Part shown: positions 8,879 through 20,289 of the stretch, piece by piece
Numbering within the stretch: the first letter of the stretch is position 1
How the letters are laid out: every line of letters begins with the position of its first letter
Assembly: GCA_022508485.1 (NCBI GenBank)
Contig: JAFLVD010000001.1
Location: 1-64,000, forward strand
DNA from: Clostridiales bacterium
GTDB lineage: Bacteria > Bacillota > Clostridia > Christensenellales > Pumilibacteraceae
DNA: 64,000 nucleotides
Direction: 5' to 3'
Made by a program: the position numbers and the translations under genes
The notes under the pieces: generated by a model
The model's input: the letters and a program-made list of their open reading frames with translations, nothing else
Databases searched by the model: none
What the model was told of the DNA's origin: nothing

Positions 8879-9169
8879 ATGGTAAAAATCAGACTCACAA
8901 GACTCGGCGATCACAAAAATCCTATCTACCGCATTATCGTTGCCGACTCGCGCTCACCGCGCGACGGTAGGTTCATCGAGGTTATCGGCACCTACGATCC
9001 ACACCTCGAAAACGGCGTAAAAATCGACGCGGACAAGGCGAAGGATTGGATTGCGAAGGGCGCGCAGCCTACCGATACCGTTCGTTCCATTCTCATAGAC
9101 GCCGGCGTTATCAACGCAAAAAAGTCGACGCAAAAGACTAAGGTCGACAAAAAGAAGAAGGCGGAATAA
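8879..9169 (+). CDS. rpsP: 30S ribosomal protein S16
   Basis: The 96-residue protein has the S16 N-terminus [10 protein letters not shown] and the conserved [24 protein letters not shown] (quoted here in part as [13 protein letters not shown]). It is an assembly protein of the small subunit. Its ATG has AAGGAGAAAA just upstream. It follows ffh by about 40 bases and leads a typical rpsP-khpA-rimM-trmD run. Confidence 0.97.
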   Translation: MVKIRLTRLGDHKNPIYRIIVADSRSPRDGRFIEVIGTYDPHLENGVKIDADKAKDWIAKGAQPTDTVRSILIDAGVINAKKSTQKTKVDKKKKAE

Positions 9170-9172
9170 TAA

Positions 9173-9391
9173 ATGACTGAGCTTGTTAAGTACATTGTTA
9201 CTGCGCTCGTCGACGACAAGGACAGCGTCGAAGTAACCGAGGAAGGCGACGTTATCGTCATTAAGGTCGCAAAGGACGACATGGGCAAGGTTATCGGCAA
9301 GCAAGGCAGAATAATCAAGTCCATTCGCTCGGTCGTTAAAGCCGCGTCCGTTAAGTGCGGTCGTAATTACACCGTCGAGGTCGACGAGTAA
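9173..9391 (+). CDS. khpA: KH domain RNA-binding protein KhpA
   Basis: This 72-residue protein is a single KH domain with the GxxG loop as IGKQGR near residues 42-47. In Firmicutes KhpA pairs with KhpB (Jag) and affects RNA metabolism and cell elongation. It starts 3 bases after rpsP. Position between rpsP and rimM is the standard one for the family. Confidence 0.93.
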   Translation: MTELVKYIVTALVDDKDSVEVTEEGDVIVIKVAKDDMGKVIGKQGRIIKSIRSVVKAASVKCGRNYTVEVDE

Positions 9392-9452
9392 AGGCTTGTA
9401 TGTCGGTTGCGAAAGATTTTACTTGCAATCGGTATAGTTTTTCGGTGTCCGT

Positions 9453-9956
9453 ATGGATATAGGAGAAGTTTTAAAACCGCAGGGAATACGCGGCGAAATA
9501 AAGGTAAGACCGCTTACCGACGATTCGTCGCGTTTTCGTATGCTGAAAACCGTTTATGTGGACGGCTCTACCAGAAAAATCGAGTCGGTCCGCATATCGG
9601 ACGGTGCGGTATACGTTAAGCTTATGGGGATAAACGACCGCAACGAGGCGGAAAAGCTTCGCGGTAAGCTTATCTCGATAGAGCGCTCTTTTGCCGTTCC
9701 GCTTTCCGACGGCGAGTTTTACGTTGCCGATTTAGTAGGCGCAAAGATCGTATCGAGGCTCGACGGCAAAGAAGAAACTCTCGGCACAATTACTCGCATA
9801 GAATCCTTCGGGGCGGCGGACGTATTTACCGTCGACGGCGATAAAAAGTTCACTTTTGCGTTCGTCAAGGCGCTTAACGCCGAATTCGACGGCGATAAAA
9901 AGATTTTATTCGTCGACGGGAAACGGTTACAAGAGGTGGCGGTGTATGAAGATTAG
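9453..9956 (+). CDS. rimM: Ribosome maturation factor RimM
   Basis: RimM binds S19 and helps the 30S head mature. The 167-residue protein has the N-terminal beta-barrel with GEVLKPQGIRGEIKV at the start and a C-terminal PRC-barrel from about 85, with FYVADLVGAKIV. The ATG at 9453 is the only plausible start but no Shine-Dalgarno sequence is visible in the 61-base gap after khpA. Its 3' end overlaps trmD by 11 bases. Confidence 0.93.
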   Translation: MDIGEVLKPQGIRGEIKVRPLTDDSSRFRMLKTVYVDGSTRKIESVRISDGAVYVKLMGINDRNEAEKLRGKLISIERSFAVPLSDGEFYVADLVGAKIVSRLDGKEETLGTITRIESFGAADVFTVDGDKKFTFAFVKALNAEFDGDKKILFVDGKRLQEVAVYED

Positions 9957-10638
9957 GGTGCTTACGCTTTTCCCCAAAATGTTCGACTGCCTCGGCGAGT
10001 CCATTATGGGCAGGGCAATCGGTAAAGGTATAATCGATTTTAAGGCGGTCGATATAAGACAGTATTCCGCCGATAAAAAGCATTTTAAGTGCGACGACTC
10101 GCCGTATGGCGGCGGCGCCGGTATGGTAATGTGCGCTCAGCCCATTTACAATTGCATAACGGACGTCGACCCCAATCACGACTACCTGCGTGTTTACATG
10201 TCGCCTAAGGGCGAAACGTTCTCTGATAAAGCGGCGCGAGAGCTTTCGACGCACGAAAATCTTTTAATCCTTTGCGGACACTACGAGGGCGTTGACCAGC
10301 GCGTTATCGACCTATGTATCGACAGGGAAATATCGGTAGGCGACTATATTCTTTCTGGCGGCGAGATTGCCGCGCTGTCCGTTATCGACGCCACGGCGCG
10401 CTTTGTGGACGGAGTACTCGGCAAAAGCGAATCGCACGAGGACGAGAGCTTTTCGGACGGATTGCTCGAATATCCGCAGTACACCCGTCCGCCCGAGTTT
10501 ATGGGGCTTAAAGTACCCGAAGTGCTTCTAAACGGAAACCACGGCGAGGTGGCAAAGTTCAGGCGCGCCATGAGCGAAAAGCTTACGCGCGAGCGCCGCG
10601 CCGATCTTTTAAAAAACAAAGACGAAGGGGACAAGTGA
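9946..10638 (+). CDS. trmD: tRNA (guanine37-N1)-methyltransferase
   Basis: TrmD makes m1G37 in tRNAs to prevent frameshifting. The 230-residue protein shows the SPOUT trefoil-knot motifs SPYGGGAGMVM, CGHYEGVDQRV and SVGDYILSGGE. The start ATG at 9946 lies inside the end of rimM, with AAGAGGTGG before it; a longer in-frame reading from 9856 would lie within rimM and is rejected. In many Firmicutes rplS follows trmD; here rbgA follows and rplS is elsewhere (36,170). Confidence 0.96.
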   Translation: MKIRVLTLFPKMFDCLGESIMGRAIGKGIIDFKAVDIRQYSADKKHFKCDDSPYGGGAGMVMCAQPIYNCITDVDPNHDYLRVYMSPKGETFSDKAARELSTHENLLILCGHYEGVDQRVIDLCIDREISVGDYILSGGEIAALSVIDATARFVDGVLGKSESHEDESFSDGLLEYPQYTRPPEFMGLKVPEVLLNGNHGEVAKFRRAMSEKLTRERRADLLKNKDEGDK

Positions 10639-11468
10639 TGGATATTAACTGGTTCCCCGGACACATGGCCAAATCGACGCGCGAAATAGAGGAAAATTTG
10701 CGCATTTCCGACTGCGTTGTTTATGTTCTCGACTGCCGCGCGGTGCGCTCGTGTTTTAACCCCAATTTCGACGCGATGATACGCGTTCCGATAGTGTATG
10801 CGCTGAATAAAGCCGATACTTGCCCCGTAGCGGACACGGAACGCTGGGTTAGTAAACTGTCCAAAGGCGGAAACCTTGCCGTAGCCGTTAACGGCGCCGA
10901 CTCGTCGTGCAGAAAAAAATTACTTTCTTGCATTCGCTCTGCGTGCTCGAATGTGTTCGAGCGCCAAAAGAACCGCGGACTGAATCTTCACGCGCGGGCT
11001 ATTGTAGTCGGCGTTCCCAATACTGGGAAATCGACCATTATTAACACGCTTGTTGGAAGAGCGCGGCTTGTTACCGGCGACAAGGCCGGCATAACGCGCG
11101 CCGCCAAGTGGACGAGGGTGGATAGCTCGCTCGACATACTCGACACCCCGGGAACGCTGTACCCCAAAATTACCGACAGATCGGTCGGTGAAAACCTTGC
11201 CATTATCGGCAGCATAAAGGACGAGGTATTAGACGCCGCCGAGCTTGCTTTGGCGCTTATTTTTAGACTTAACGCAATCGATACGAATATTCTATGCTCT
11301 CGTTACGGCGCCGATATTACCCCCGACGTAACGGGGCTTGAAAAAATAGCTTCTTCGCGCGGATTTAAAGCTCGCGGCGGCGAGTATGATATAGACCGCG
11401 CGGCGGCGGCTGTTATCGACGACTTCCGAAAGGGACGGCTCGGAAAAATCGCATTGGAAGGTGCATAA
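10638..11468 (+). CDS. rbgA: Ribosome biogenesis GTPase RbgA (YlqF)
   Basis: RbgA is a circularly permuted GTPase needed for late 50S assembly. The permutation is visible: G4 (NKADT, about residue 56) precedes G1 (GVPNTGKST, about 123) and G3 (DTPG, about 168). The N-terminus DINWFPGHMAKS is characteristic. The ATG at 10638 overlaps the trmD stop as TGATG; a GTG one codon earlier is possible. rnhB overlaps its end as TAATG. Confidence 0.94.
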   Translation: MDINWFPGHMAKSTREIEENLRISDCVVYVLDCRAVRSCFNPNFDAMIRVPIVYALNKADTCPVADTERWVSKLSKGGNLAVAVNGADSSCRKKLLSCIRSACSNVFERQKNRGLNLHARAIVVGVPNTGKSTIINTLVGRARLVTGDKAGITRAAKWTRVDSSLDILDTPGTLYPKITDRSVGENLAIIGSIKDEVLDAAELALALIFRLNAIDTNILCSRYGADITPDVTGLEKIASSRGFKARGGEYDIDRAAAAVIDDFRKGRLGKIALEGA

Positions 11469-12127
11469 TGGGCGAAAATAAATCTGCGCGCGTACGAGAA
11501 ACCGCGGAGGAAAAATTCGCGAGAATGACTGCCTTCGATGGCGAGTACGGAGGAATAGTTTGCGGCGTAGACGAGGCCGGCCGCGGTCCGCTTGTAGGCC
11601 CGGTGTCGGTGTGCGCGTGCATTATGCCGAAAGACGTAAAGCTTCTCGGGATAGACGACAGCAAAAAACTGAGCGAAACAAAGCGCGAGGCGCTTTACGA
11701 AGAGATTATAAAGGTCGCCGACTACTGCGTTGTGTTTATAGATTCGCAGACGATTGATAAAATAAACATACTCGAGGCGACTAAGCTCGGCATGAAAAGG
11801 GCGATAGAGGGCTTAAAGAAAAAGCCCGACGTCGCGATTGTAGACGCGGTAAAAAACCTCGACGTAACCGTTAGGTGCGAGCCGGTTATAAAAGCGGACG
11901 CAAAAAGCTATTCGGTGGCGGCGGCGTCAGTTATCGCAAAAGTAACGCGCGATAGGTTCATGCGCGAGCTGGATATAAAATATCCGGCGTACGGGTTTAA
12001 TAAAAACAAAGGCTACGGCACAAAAGAGCACATCGCCGCGCTTAAAGCCTTCGGACCCATTCCCGAACACCGCCGCAGCTTTATTAAAAACTTTGTAAAC
12101 GAAGCGGCGGCAACAATCGACGATTGA
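11468..12127 (+). CDS. rnhB: Ribonuclease HII
   Basis: RNase HII removes RNA from RNA-DNA hybrids and single ribonucleotides in DNA. The 219-residue protein has GVDEAGRGPLVGPV near residues 30-43 with the first DE pair, then DDSKKLSE, IVDAVKN and AAASVIAKVTRDR, supplying the DEDD active site. The start codon overlaps the rbgA stop as TAATG, so the two are translationally coupled. Confidence 0.95.
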   Translation: MGENKSARVRETAEEKFARMTAFDGEYGGIVCGVDEAGRGPLVGPVSVCACIMPKDVKLLGIDDSKKLSETKREALYEEIIKVADYCVVFIDSQTIDKINILEATKLGMKRAIEGLKKKPDVAIVDAVKNLDVTVRCEPVIKADAKSYSVAAASVIAKVTRDRFMRELDIKYPAYGFNKNKGYGTKEHIAALKAFGPIPEHRRSFIKNFVNEAAATIDD

Positions 12128-12152
12128 TATATTAGATAGGAAATAGCTTTTA

Positions 12153-12536
12153 ATGGCAGGAAGAAAAAAAAGAATAACCGCGACGGGGAAATCCGGAGAA
12201 GATTTGGCGGTAAAATATTTGGAAACTCACGGGTATAGGATACTCGACAGAAACTTTACCACCGATATAGGCGAGGTGGATATTTTTGCTACCGACGAGC
12301 GCACGCTTATTTCCGTCGAGGTAAAAAGCAGGCTGTCGCTCGACTACGGCACGCCTGCGGAAGCGGTAGGATATCAAAAGGTAAAAAAGATATCGCAGGT
12401 TACTTCGCAGTACATTAAAAAGTACAGACTGAACGGCGTGCCGGTAAGGTTCGACGTTATCGAGGTGTATTTAAACGACAGAACGGTTAATCACATAATA
12501 AACGCATTCGACAGTTATCATAATTGCAGAACGTAA
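12153..12536 (+). CDS. YraN family (UPF0102) endonuclease-fold protein
   Basis: This 127-residue protein belongs to the YraN/UPF0102 family, commonly next to rnhB. It has the restriction-endonuclease-like core G(x)7EDLAVKYLE, then IGEVDIFATDERTLISVEVK, where E, D and EVK form the typical PD-(D/E)XK site. The exact function is not established. The start at 12153 has TAGGAAATAG upstream. No T-rich terminator follows; instead a small inverted repeat overlaps the atp promoter. Confidence 0.88.
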   Translation: MAGRKKRITATGKSGEDLAVKYLETHGYRILDRNFTTDIGEVDIFATDERTLISVEVKSRLSLDYGTPAEAVGYQKVKKISQVTSQYIKKYRLNGVPVRFDVIEVYLNDRTVNHIINAFDSYHNCRT

Positions 12537-12575
12537 CCGTTTTTTTATTCATATACCGTAACGAAATATTTTTAT

Positions 12576-12620
12576 GCAAGCGGTAAAACGCTTGCAAATC
12601 TTTTGTTAAAGTGCTATAAC
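12576..12620 (+). promoter_or_regulatory. Promoter for atp operon with overlapping inverted repeat
   Basis: TTGCAA at 12592-12597, 17 bases and TATAAC at 12615-12620. The -35 box sits on the right arm of an inverted repeat, GCAAGCG (12576-12582) and CGCTTGC (12589-12595). Only 8 bases separate the -10 from the atpB ATG, so the message should have a leader of about two bases or none. Confidence 0.75.
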
Positions 12621-12628
12621 GGTCTTGT

Positions 12629-13294
12629 ATGGAAGATTTGTCGGAAATTTCAATCGCACCGCCCAAGCTGTTTTCCATAGGCAGCTTCGACGTTACCGTT
12701 ACGATGTTCACCTCGGTCGTCGTTACGGTTGCTTTGCTGATTTTTGCGCTTATTGTGCGTATTGTATGTATTCCGCGCTGGAAAAAGGATTTTACTACCA
12801 CGTCGCCGCTCAGAATGTTTTTCGAGTGGTCGGTTGGAATGTTCGTAAACGACTCCGACGAGCTTACCGAAAAATATTCGGTTACCGTCGGTCCGCTGTA
12901 TTTCGGTTGTGCGGCGTATATAATGTTCGGCGTGCTTGCAGAGCTTTTCGGACTTCGCTCGCCGATGAGCGATTTATCCTGCGACATCGTGCTCGGCGGC
13001 TTGACGTTTATAATGATTTTTGTGCTCGGATTTATTAAAAAGAAGATGCGCAGGACGCTTCACTATCTGCCCGTAATTCCGCTTATAACCGACGCCGTCG
13101 TGCCGTTTTCAATGGCTCTGAGACTGTTCGGAAGCGTGTTTTCGGGCTATCTTATTATGGAACTTATTTACAGTGTGGTGCCGGTTGTTTTGCCTGCGAT
13201 ACTCGAACCGCTCTTTACGCTGTTCCACGCGCTTATCCAGTCGTTTGTATTCTACTATCTGTCTATGAGCTTTATTAACGAAGCCTTGGAATAA
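12629..13294 (+). CDS. atpB: ATP synthase F0 subunit a
   Basis: Subunit a forms the ion half-channels against the c ring. The 221-residue protein has several hydrophobic helices and the essential arginine at 165 in ALRLFGS, plus Gln204 in LIQSF, matching the partner glutamine. Compared with E. coli, the Asn after RLFG is Ser and the Glu five residues later is Tyr. The ATG at 12629 has no Shine-Dalgarno sequence and follows the -10 box by 8 bases. No atpI gene precedes it. Confidence 0.93.
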   Translation: MEDLSEISIAPPKLFSIGSFDVTVTMFTSVVVTVALLIFALIVRIVCIPRWKKDFTTTSPLRMFFEWSVGMFVNDSDELTEKYSVTVGPLYFGCAAYIMFGVLAELFGLRSPMSDLSCDIVLGGLTFIMIFVLGFIKKKMRRTLHYLPVIPLITDAVVPFSMALRLFGSVFSGYLIMELIYSVVPVVLPAILEPLFTLFHALIQSFVFYYLSMSFINEALE

Positions 13295-13327
13295 AAAAAG
13301 AAAAATTCCGTAATTTCGGAGGGAATA

Positions 13328-13594
13328 ATGCAATCTTTAATTTCTATGGTGTTGCCCGTAATCTCGATGCTCGGCGTCGAAGGTATGGTCGCTATCGGTG
13401 CAGGTATCGCGGCGCTTGCGTGCGCCGGCGCCGGTATAGGTATGGGACTGTCCATATCCAAAGCGGTAGACGGCATAGCGCGCCAGCCGGAAGCGCACAA
13501 GCAAATCCGCTCGACGCTGCTGTTGGGTTTGGCGTTTTGCGAGACGACGGCTATATACAGCATGTTTATAGCGATACTTCTCGTCTTTATGTAA
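13328..13594 (+). CDS. atpE: ATP synthase F0 subunit c
   Basis: This 88-residue hairpin of two membrane helices forms the rotor ring. The polar loop ARQPEA is intact and the ion-binding carboxylate is Glu72 in the segment FCETTAIY. The Thr-Thr and Tyr77 resemble sodium-binding rings (E-S-T-x-x-Y), but the first-helix glutamine of Ilyobacter (Gln32) aligns with Met39, and Val63 aligns with Phe70, so the coupling ion cannot be assigned. GGAGGGAATA gives a ribosome binding site. Confidence 0.94.
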   Translation: MQSLISMVLPVISMLGVEGMVAIGAGIAALACAGAGIGMGLSISKAVDGIARQPEAHKQIRSTLLLGLAFCETTAIYSMFIAILLVFM

Positions 13595-13606
13595 TAGGCG
13601 CAAGGT

Positions 13607-14122
13607 ATGAGTTTTATTTCGGATACGAATATCTTCGAGACGCTCGGGCTTAACGGGTGGAATATATTATTTTATGCGATAAACCTCGTCGTTTTGGTCG
13701 GCGGGCTTACTTTGCTTTTGTATAAGCCCATTAAAAAAATGCTGAAAGAAAAGCGCGAGAGCCTCGATAATACCTATAAAGAGAACGAACGGCTTAAAGC
13801 CGAGAGCGAGAAAATCAAGGTCGAGTACGACAAAAAAGAGGCGGAGTTGAAGGTGGAAAGCGCACGCATTTCCGCCGAGGTCGCTTCCGCCGCAAAAGAG
13901 CGTGCCGACGCGATTATTTCGGAAGCAAAAGAGCAGGCTAAGTCCATTGTCGAATCCGCTAAGACCGACGCGCTTTATCAAAAGGAACAGCTTAAAAACG
14001 AGTACCGCGATTCCGTCAACAAGCTTTCCGTCGAAATAGCGGAAAAGCTGCTCGAGCGCGAGCTTTCAAGCGAGGACAACGGCGCGCTTATCGAACAGGT
14101 TTTGTCCGATTGGGAGGAGTAG
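13607..14122 (+). CDS. atpF: ATP synthase F0 subunit b
   Basis: Subunit b is the peripheral stalk. The 171-residue protein has one membrane helix (about 18-40) followed by a long charged coiled coil with heptads to about 150. No delta N-terminal bundle is fused to its C-terminus, so the missing delta domain is not here. AAGGTATG leads into the start. Its C-terminus is expected to contact the delta domain encoded by the next gene. Confidence 0.93.
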   Translation: MSFISDTNIFETLGLNGWNILFYAINLVVLVGGLTLLLYKPIKKMLKEKRESLDNTYKENERLKAESEKIKVEYDKKEAELKVESARISAEVASAAKERADAIISEAKEQAKSIVESAKTDALYQKEQLKNEYRDSVNKLSVEIAEKLLERELSSEDNGALIEQVLSDWEE

Positions 14123-14125
14123 TCG

Positions 14126-15965
14126 ATGACTTTTCCTCGCAAAATATCCGTTGTTACCGCATCCGAGATCTCTTCCGAGCAAAAAGAGCGAATCGAAAAA
14201 CTGTTTTCCTCAAAGCACAAGGGTGAAACGGTCGAATTCGAGTATTCTATCGATAAGCAGATAATTGGCGGACTCCTCGTAATAGACGGAGACGAGTTTT
14301 ACGACGGCACGCTGAGAAGTCAGATAGAAAAAATAAACCCAAACTATCTCGTAACCGAGGAATTCGCACAAGCGGCACTTACGGCAAAGGGCAGAAAAAG
14401 AAAGTCGGTTAAAAGAAGAAGCGGAAAAAGCGGTTTGGAAACGGCTGACGCCACCGCCGCGGATATAAAAGCGCACGTGGACAGCGAGCTTCTCGGCGCG
14501 GTTAACGAGTACAAAAAATCGTTCGACGTCCGTCATGCCGGAAGCATTGTGTTTTGCGGCGACGGCGTTATTAAGGCCAACGGACTTTCCGACGCCGAGT
14601 ACGGCGAAATGCTGCGCGTGGAAAACGGCGCGCAGGCAATAGCGCTCAGCCTCGAAGAAGACTGTGTAGGCGCAATAGTCCTTGACGACGACGATAAGGT
14701 TACGGCGCACATGACGGTTAAATCGACGGGCATGATTGTGTCGGTTCCCGTCGGGAAAAAGCTTTTGGGAAGAGTCGTAAATCCGCTCGGTAAGCCTATC
14801 GACGGACTGGGCGATTTCCGAGCAGACAAGTACCGTCCGATAGAGGCGCCGGCGCCTGCGATAAAAGACAGAGACAAGGTGAACACGCCGCTCGAAACTG
14901 GAATAATCGCGCTAGACTCGATGATTCCTATCGGTAAAGGTCAGCGCGAGCTTATTATAGGCGACAGACAGACCGGTAAAACGTCGGTTGCGGTGGACGC
15001 AATTATAAACCAGCGCGGCAAAAACGTCGTGTGCGTGTACGTAGCGATAGGACAAAAATCGTCCACGGTTGCAAGCGTCGTGCAGACGCTTACCCAGCAC
15101 GGCGCAATGCCGTATACCGTTGTCGTAAGCGCAACGGCGTCGAGCAGCGCGCCGCTTCAGTATATCGCGCCGTACGCAGGGTGCGCCATTGCCGAAGAGT
15201 TTATGTATTCGGGCAAGGACGTTTTAATAGTGTACGACGACTTATCCAAGCATGCCGTAGCGTACCGTGCAATGAGCCTTTTGTTAAAGCGGCCGCCCGG
15301 CAGGGAGGCGTATCCCGGCGATATTTTCTACTTGCATTCGCGCCTCCTCGAACGCGCCGCCAAACTAAGCAAGGAAAAGGGCGGCGGATCTATGACCGCG
15401 CTTCCCATTGTGGAAACGCTCGCCGGCGACATCTCCGCATATATCCCGACCAACATCATTTCGATAACGGACGGGCAGATTTTTCTCGATACCGCGTTGT
15501 TTAATTCGGGCATGCGGCCTGCCGTAAACGTGGGACTTTCCGTTTCGCGCGTCGGGTCGAGTGCGCAAAGCCCGGCTATGAAAAGCGTGTCGGGCAGGCT
15601 TAGGCTCGATCTTTCGCAGGCGAGAGAGCTTGCCGTATTCGCGCAGTTCGGCGCGGACCTCGACGAGTCGACAATGCGCGCGCTCGAACGCGGAAAACGC
15701 ACCAACGAAGTGCTTCGTCAGGACGTTCACGCGCCTATGTCCACCGCGCACCAGGTAGTTTTACTTTACATTGCGACAAAGGATTTACTCGGCGCAATTC
15801 CGCTAAACAGAATCGACGAGTTTAAAGAGCAGTTTATACGCTATTTCGACGTGCATCATGCCGATATAGTAAAACGCATTGCAAGCGGAGAGCTTACTAT
15901 AGATATGGGAATAACAATCGAGGACGCCGTCAATGAATTCTCGGTGTATTTCTTGGGGAAGGACA

Positions 15966-15973
<8 letters not shown>
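14126..15973 (+). CDS. atpA: ATP synthase delta C-terminal domain fused to F1 alpha subunit
   Basis: The 615-residue product is about 110 longer than a usual alpha. Residues 5-72 match the C-terminal domain of delta (AtpH): a beta strand SVVTA, a helix SSEQKERIEKLF, then IDKQIIGGL and FYDGTLRSQIEKI, corresponding to the family's D-x-x-x-IGG and YDGS-L-x-x-L motifs. A basic linker (88-102) leads into alpha from about 112, which is complete: GDRQTGKT at 279-286 and the arginine-finger segment VGLSVSRVGS. The delta N-terminal helical domain is absent and no separate atpH exists. The ATG has GGGAGGAG 6 bases upstream and starts 3 bases after atpF, so this is not an artefact of start choice. Confidence 0.93.
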
Positions 15974-18576
<2,603 letters not shown>

Positions 18577-18599
18577 TAATATTTACTCTTACCGGCGCA

Positions 18600-18611
18600 T
18601 ATACAGTGTGT
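18600..18611 (+). promoter_or_regulatory. -10 box and leaderless start region of alr
   Basis: TATACA at 18600-18605 lies six bases before the ATG at 18612. The -35 position (TAATAT at 18577-18582 with a 17-base spacer) is weak. There is no Shine-Dalgarno sequence. Confidence 0.5.
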
Positions 18612-19610
18612 ATGCAGACAGTAGTGGATTTATCGAGGCTTCGGCATAACGTAAGAACTATTAAAAGCAGAACGGGCAACATGTTTTGCGCCGTCGTAAA
18701 ATCGGATGCGTACGGCCACGGTGCGGCGGTCGCAAAATACATAGAGCCGCTTGTCGACGCCTTTCTGGTTGCAAACTACTCGGAAGCGGAAACCATTCGT
18801 TCGCTCGGCGTTTCCAAGCGTATTTACGTGCTTGGCGGCGAGCTTACGCCTCATTTAACGCGCCGCGATCCGCTTATTATCCCCACGGTGTTCGATACCG
18901 TGGGGCTTTCCGCCGTTATACGAAACGGTATCGATTTTTCAATCGAGGTAAATACCGGCATGAACAGACTCGGCGCAAACGAAAAGACCCTTGCCGAAAT
19001 GAAAAGCATTTGCTCGGCGGCGTCCGTTTCGCCAACGTCGGTATATTCGCATATCTATAACGGAATATCCTCCGCATTAGAGCAGAGCGAAAAATTCGAC
19101 TATCTAACGTTAAGCACGATATTTAGACGGTGCAGGCATTTATATAGCTCGTGCGCGCTCGATTTATCGGGCGTAAATCTTTTCGACATGACGCGCGCAG
19201 GAATAGCGATGTACGGTTATTACGGCCCGTACGTTTCGCCGTGCATGAAGGTAAGGGCTAAAATTGTCGCGATAAATTCGGTTCACGCCGGCGAGCATAT
19301 CGGGTACGGTGATTACACTCTCGACAGTGATATGGTTATAGCGACGGTCGCGTGCGGCTATGCCGACGGGCTTAGACGGTGCGACAAGCAGCTATACATG
19401 ACGGTAAGGGGAAGAAAGTGTAATGTTGTAGGTGTGCCGTGCATGGATTTAACCATGATAGACGTTACGGGGATTTCCCCGAGAGTGGGCGAGTATGCGT
19501 ATTTAATAGCCGAAAAAGAGGACGCCGAATATCTCGCCAAGTGCTATAACACGATTGTATACGAGGTTTTAACCGGCTTTAACGGCAGAAACGAAAGAAT
19601 TTACGTTTAG
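18612..19610 (+). CDS. alr: Alanine racemase
   Basis: The PLP enzyme interconverts L- and D-alanine for peptidoglycan. The PLP lysine is Lys30 in AVVKSDAYGHG, the second catalytic residue is the Tyr in GEHIGYG, and GYADG and CMDLTMIDV are present. At 332 residues it is somewhat shorter than usual (about 370-390). The ATG at 18612 is chosen over GTG two codons earlier because it fits the family N-terminus; neither has a Shine-Dalgarno sequence and the -10 box ends six bases upstream. Confidence 0.92.
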   Translation: MQTVVDLSRLRHNVRTIKSRTGNMFCAVVKSDAYGHGAAVAKYIEPLVDAFLVANYSEAETIRSLGVSKRIYVLGGELTPHLTRRDPLIIPTVFDTVGLSAVIRNGIDFSIEVNTGMNRLGANEKTLAEMKSICSAASVSPTSVYSHIYNGISSALEQSEKFDYLTLSTIFRRCRHLYSSCALDLSGVNLFDMTRAGIAMYGYYGPYVSPCMKVRAKIVAINSVHAGEHIGYGDYTLDSDMVIATVACGYADGLRRCDKQLYMTVRGRKCNVVGVPCMDLTMIDVTGISPRVGEYAYLIAEKEDAEYLAKCYNTIVYEVLTGFNGRNERIYV

Positions 19611-19620
19611 CGGTTTTTTA

Positions 19621-19650
19621 AGGTACGCTTTTTCGGCGTACTTTTTCTTT
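19621..19650 (+). terminator. Terminator after alr
   Basis: GTACGC (19623-19628) pairs with GCGTAC (19636-19641), extended by an A-T and a G-T pair, with a 7-base loop and a T-rich tail TTTTTCTTT. Confidence 0.75.
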
Positions 19651-19690
19651 CCGCCGAGAGAAAAACGGACAAGCATGTACCGTCCGGCGT

Positions 19691-19719
19691 TTGCGTTACG
19701 CAAAAAAATGTGTTATACT
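19691..19719 (+). promoter_or_regulatory. Promoter for rsmD-coaD, predicted leaderless
   Basis: TTGCGT at 19691-19696, 17 bases, TATACT at 19714-19719. The rsmD ATG is at 19726, six bases after the -10, where transcription should itself begin. Confidence 0.78.
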
Positions 19720-19725
19720 TAGTTC

Positions 19726-20289
19726 ATGCGAGTAATTGCTGGAAAATACAAGGGTAGAAACATCATTTCGCCGTCGCGCGGCGAGGTGCGCCCCACAACC
19801 GATATGGTAAAGGGCAGTCTGTTTTCCATACTCGAATCGCGTAAGGCGCTCGATGGGGCGCGATGTCTCGACCTTTTTTGCGGCAGCGGCGCGCTCGGCA
19901 TAGAAGCGCTGTCGCGCGGCGCGGCGTCGTGCGTGTTTTTGGATAAGGACACGGTAAACGCGCAAAAAAACCTCGATAAGATAGGAATTTCGCCGCGAAT
20001 GGTCCGCGCCGACTACGTAAAGGGTTTAAGGCTTCTTCGCGGCGAAAAGTTCGATATTATATTTTGCGATCCTCCCTACAAAACCGAGTTCGGTCAGGAC
20101 GCGCTGCGGCTTATTTTTAAGTACTCGCTTCTTGCCGACGGCGGCATAATAATTATAGAACATAATAGGGAAAAGCGCTTGATAAATGCACCGAATGATT
20201 GTATAATAGACAGACGGGAGTTCGGCATAACCGCGCTCGAAATTATTACGCGAGGTAACTGTGAAAGCGATAATAGCCGGATCGTTTAA
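19726..20289 (+). CDS. rsmD: 16S rRNA (guanine966-N2)-methyltransferase
   Basis: RsmD methylates G966 of 16S rRNA. The 187-residue protein has MRVIAGKYKGR at the start, RPTTDMVKGSLFSIL, SAM-binding motif LDLFCGSGALGIEALSRG and the catalytic DPPY near residue 112. The start ATG directly follows a promoter without room for a ribosome binding site. Its end overlaps coaD by 29 bases, the usual rsmD-coaD pairing. Confidence 0.94.
   Translation: MRVIAGKYKGRNIISPSRGEVRPTTDMVKGSLFSILESRKALDGARCLDLFCGSGALGIEALSRGAASCVFLDKDTVNAQKNLDKIGISPRMVRADYVKGLRLLRGEKFDIIFCDPPYKTEFGQDALRLIFKYSLLADGGIIIIEHNREKRLINAPNDCIIDRREFGITALEIITRGNCESDNSRIV

Noticed and set aside
9433..9452. TATAGT before rimM as a leaderless promoter
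   Set aside because: No -35 box at the proper spacing and 14 bases to the ATG, unlike the six-base pattern.
12576..12595. Hairpin GCAAGCG/CGCTTGC as a terminator of yraN
   Set aside because: No T tract follows and the right arm is part of the atp promoter; kept as a promoter-associated repeat instead.
14126..14470. Delta part of the alpha gene as a frameshift or wrong start artefact
   Set aside because: One continuous frame, a good ribosome binding site before the ATG, only 3 bases after atpF and clear delta C-terminal motifs; no frame shift is needed.
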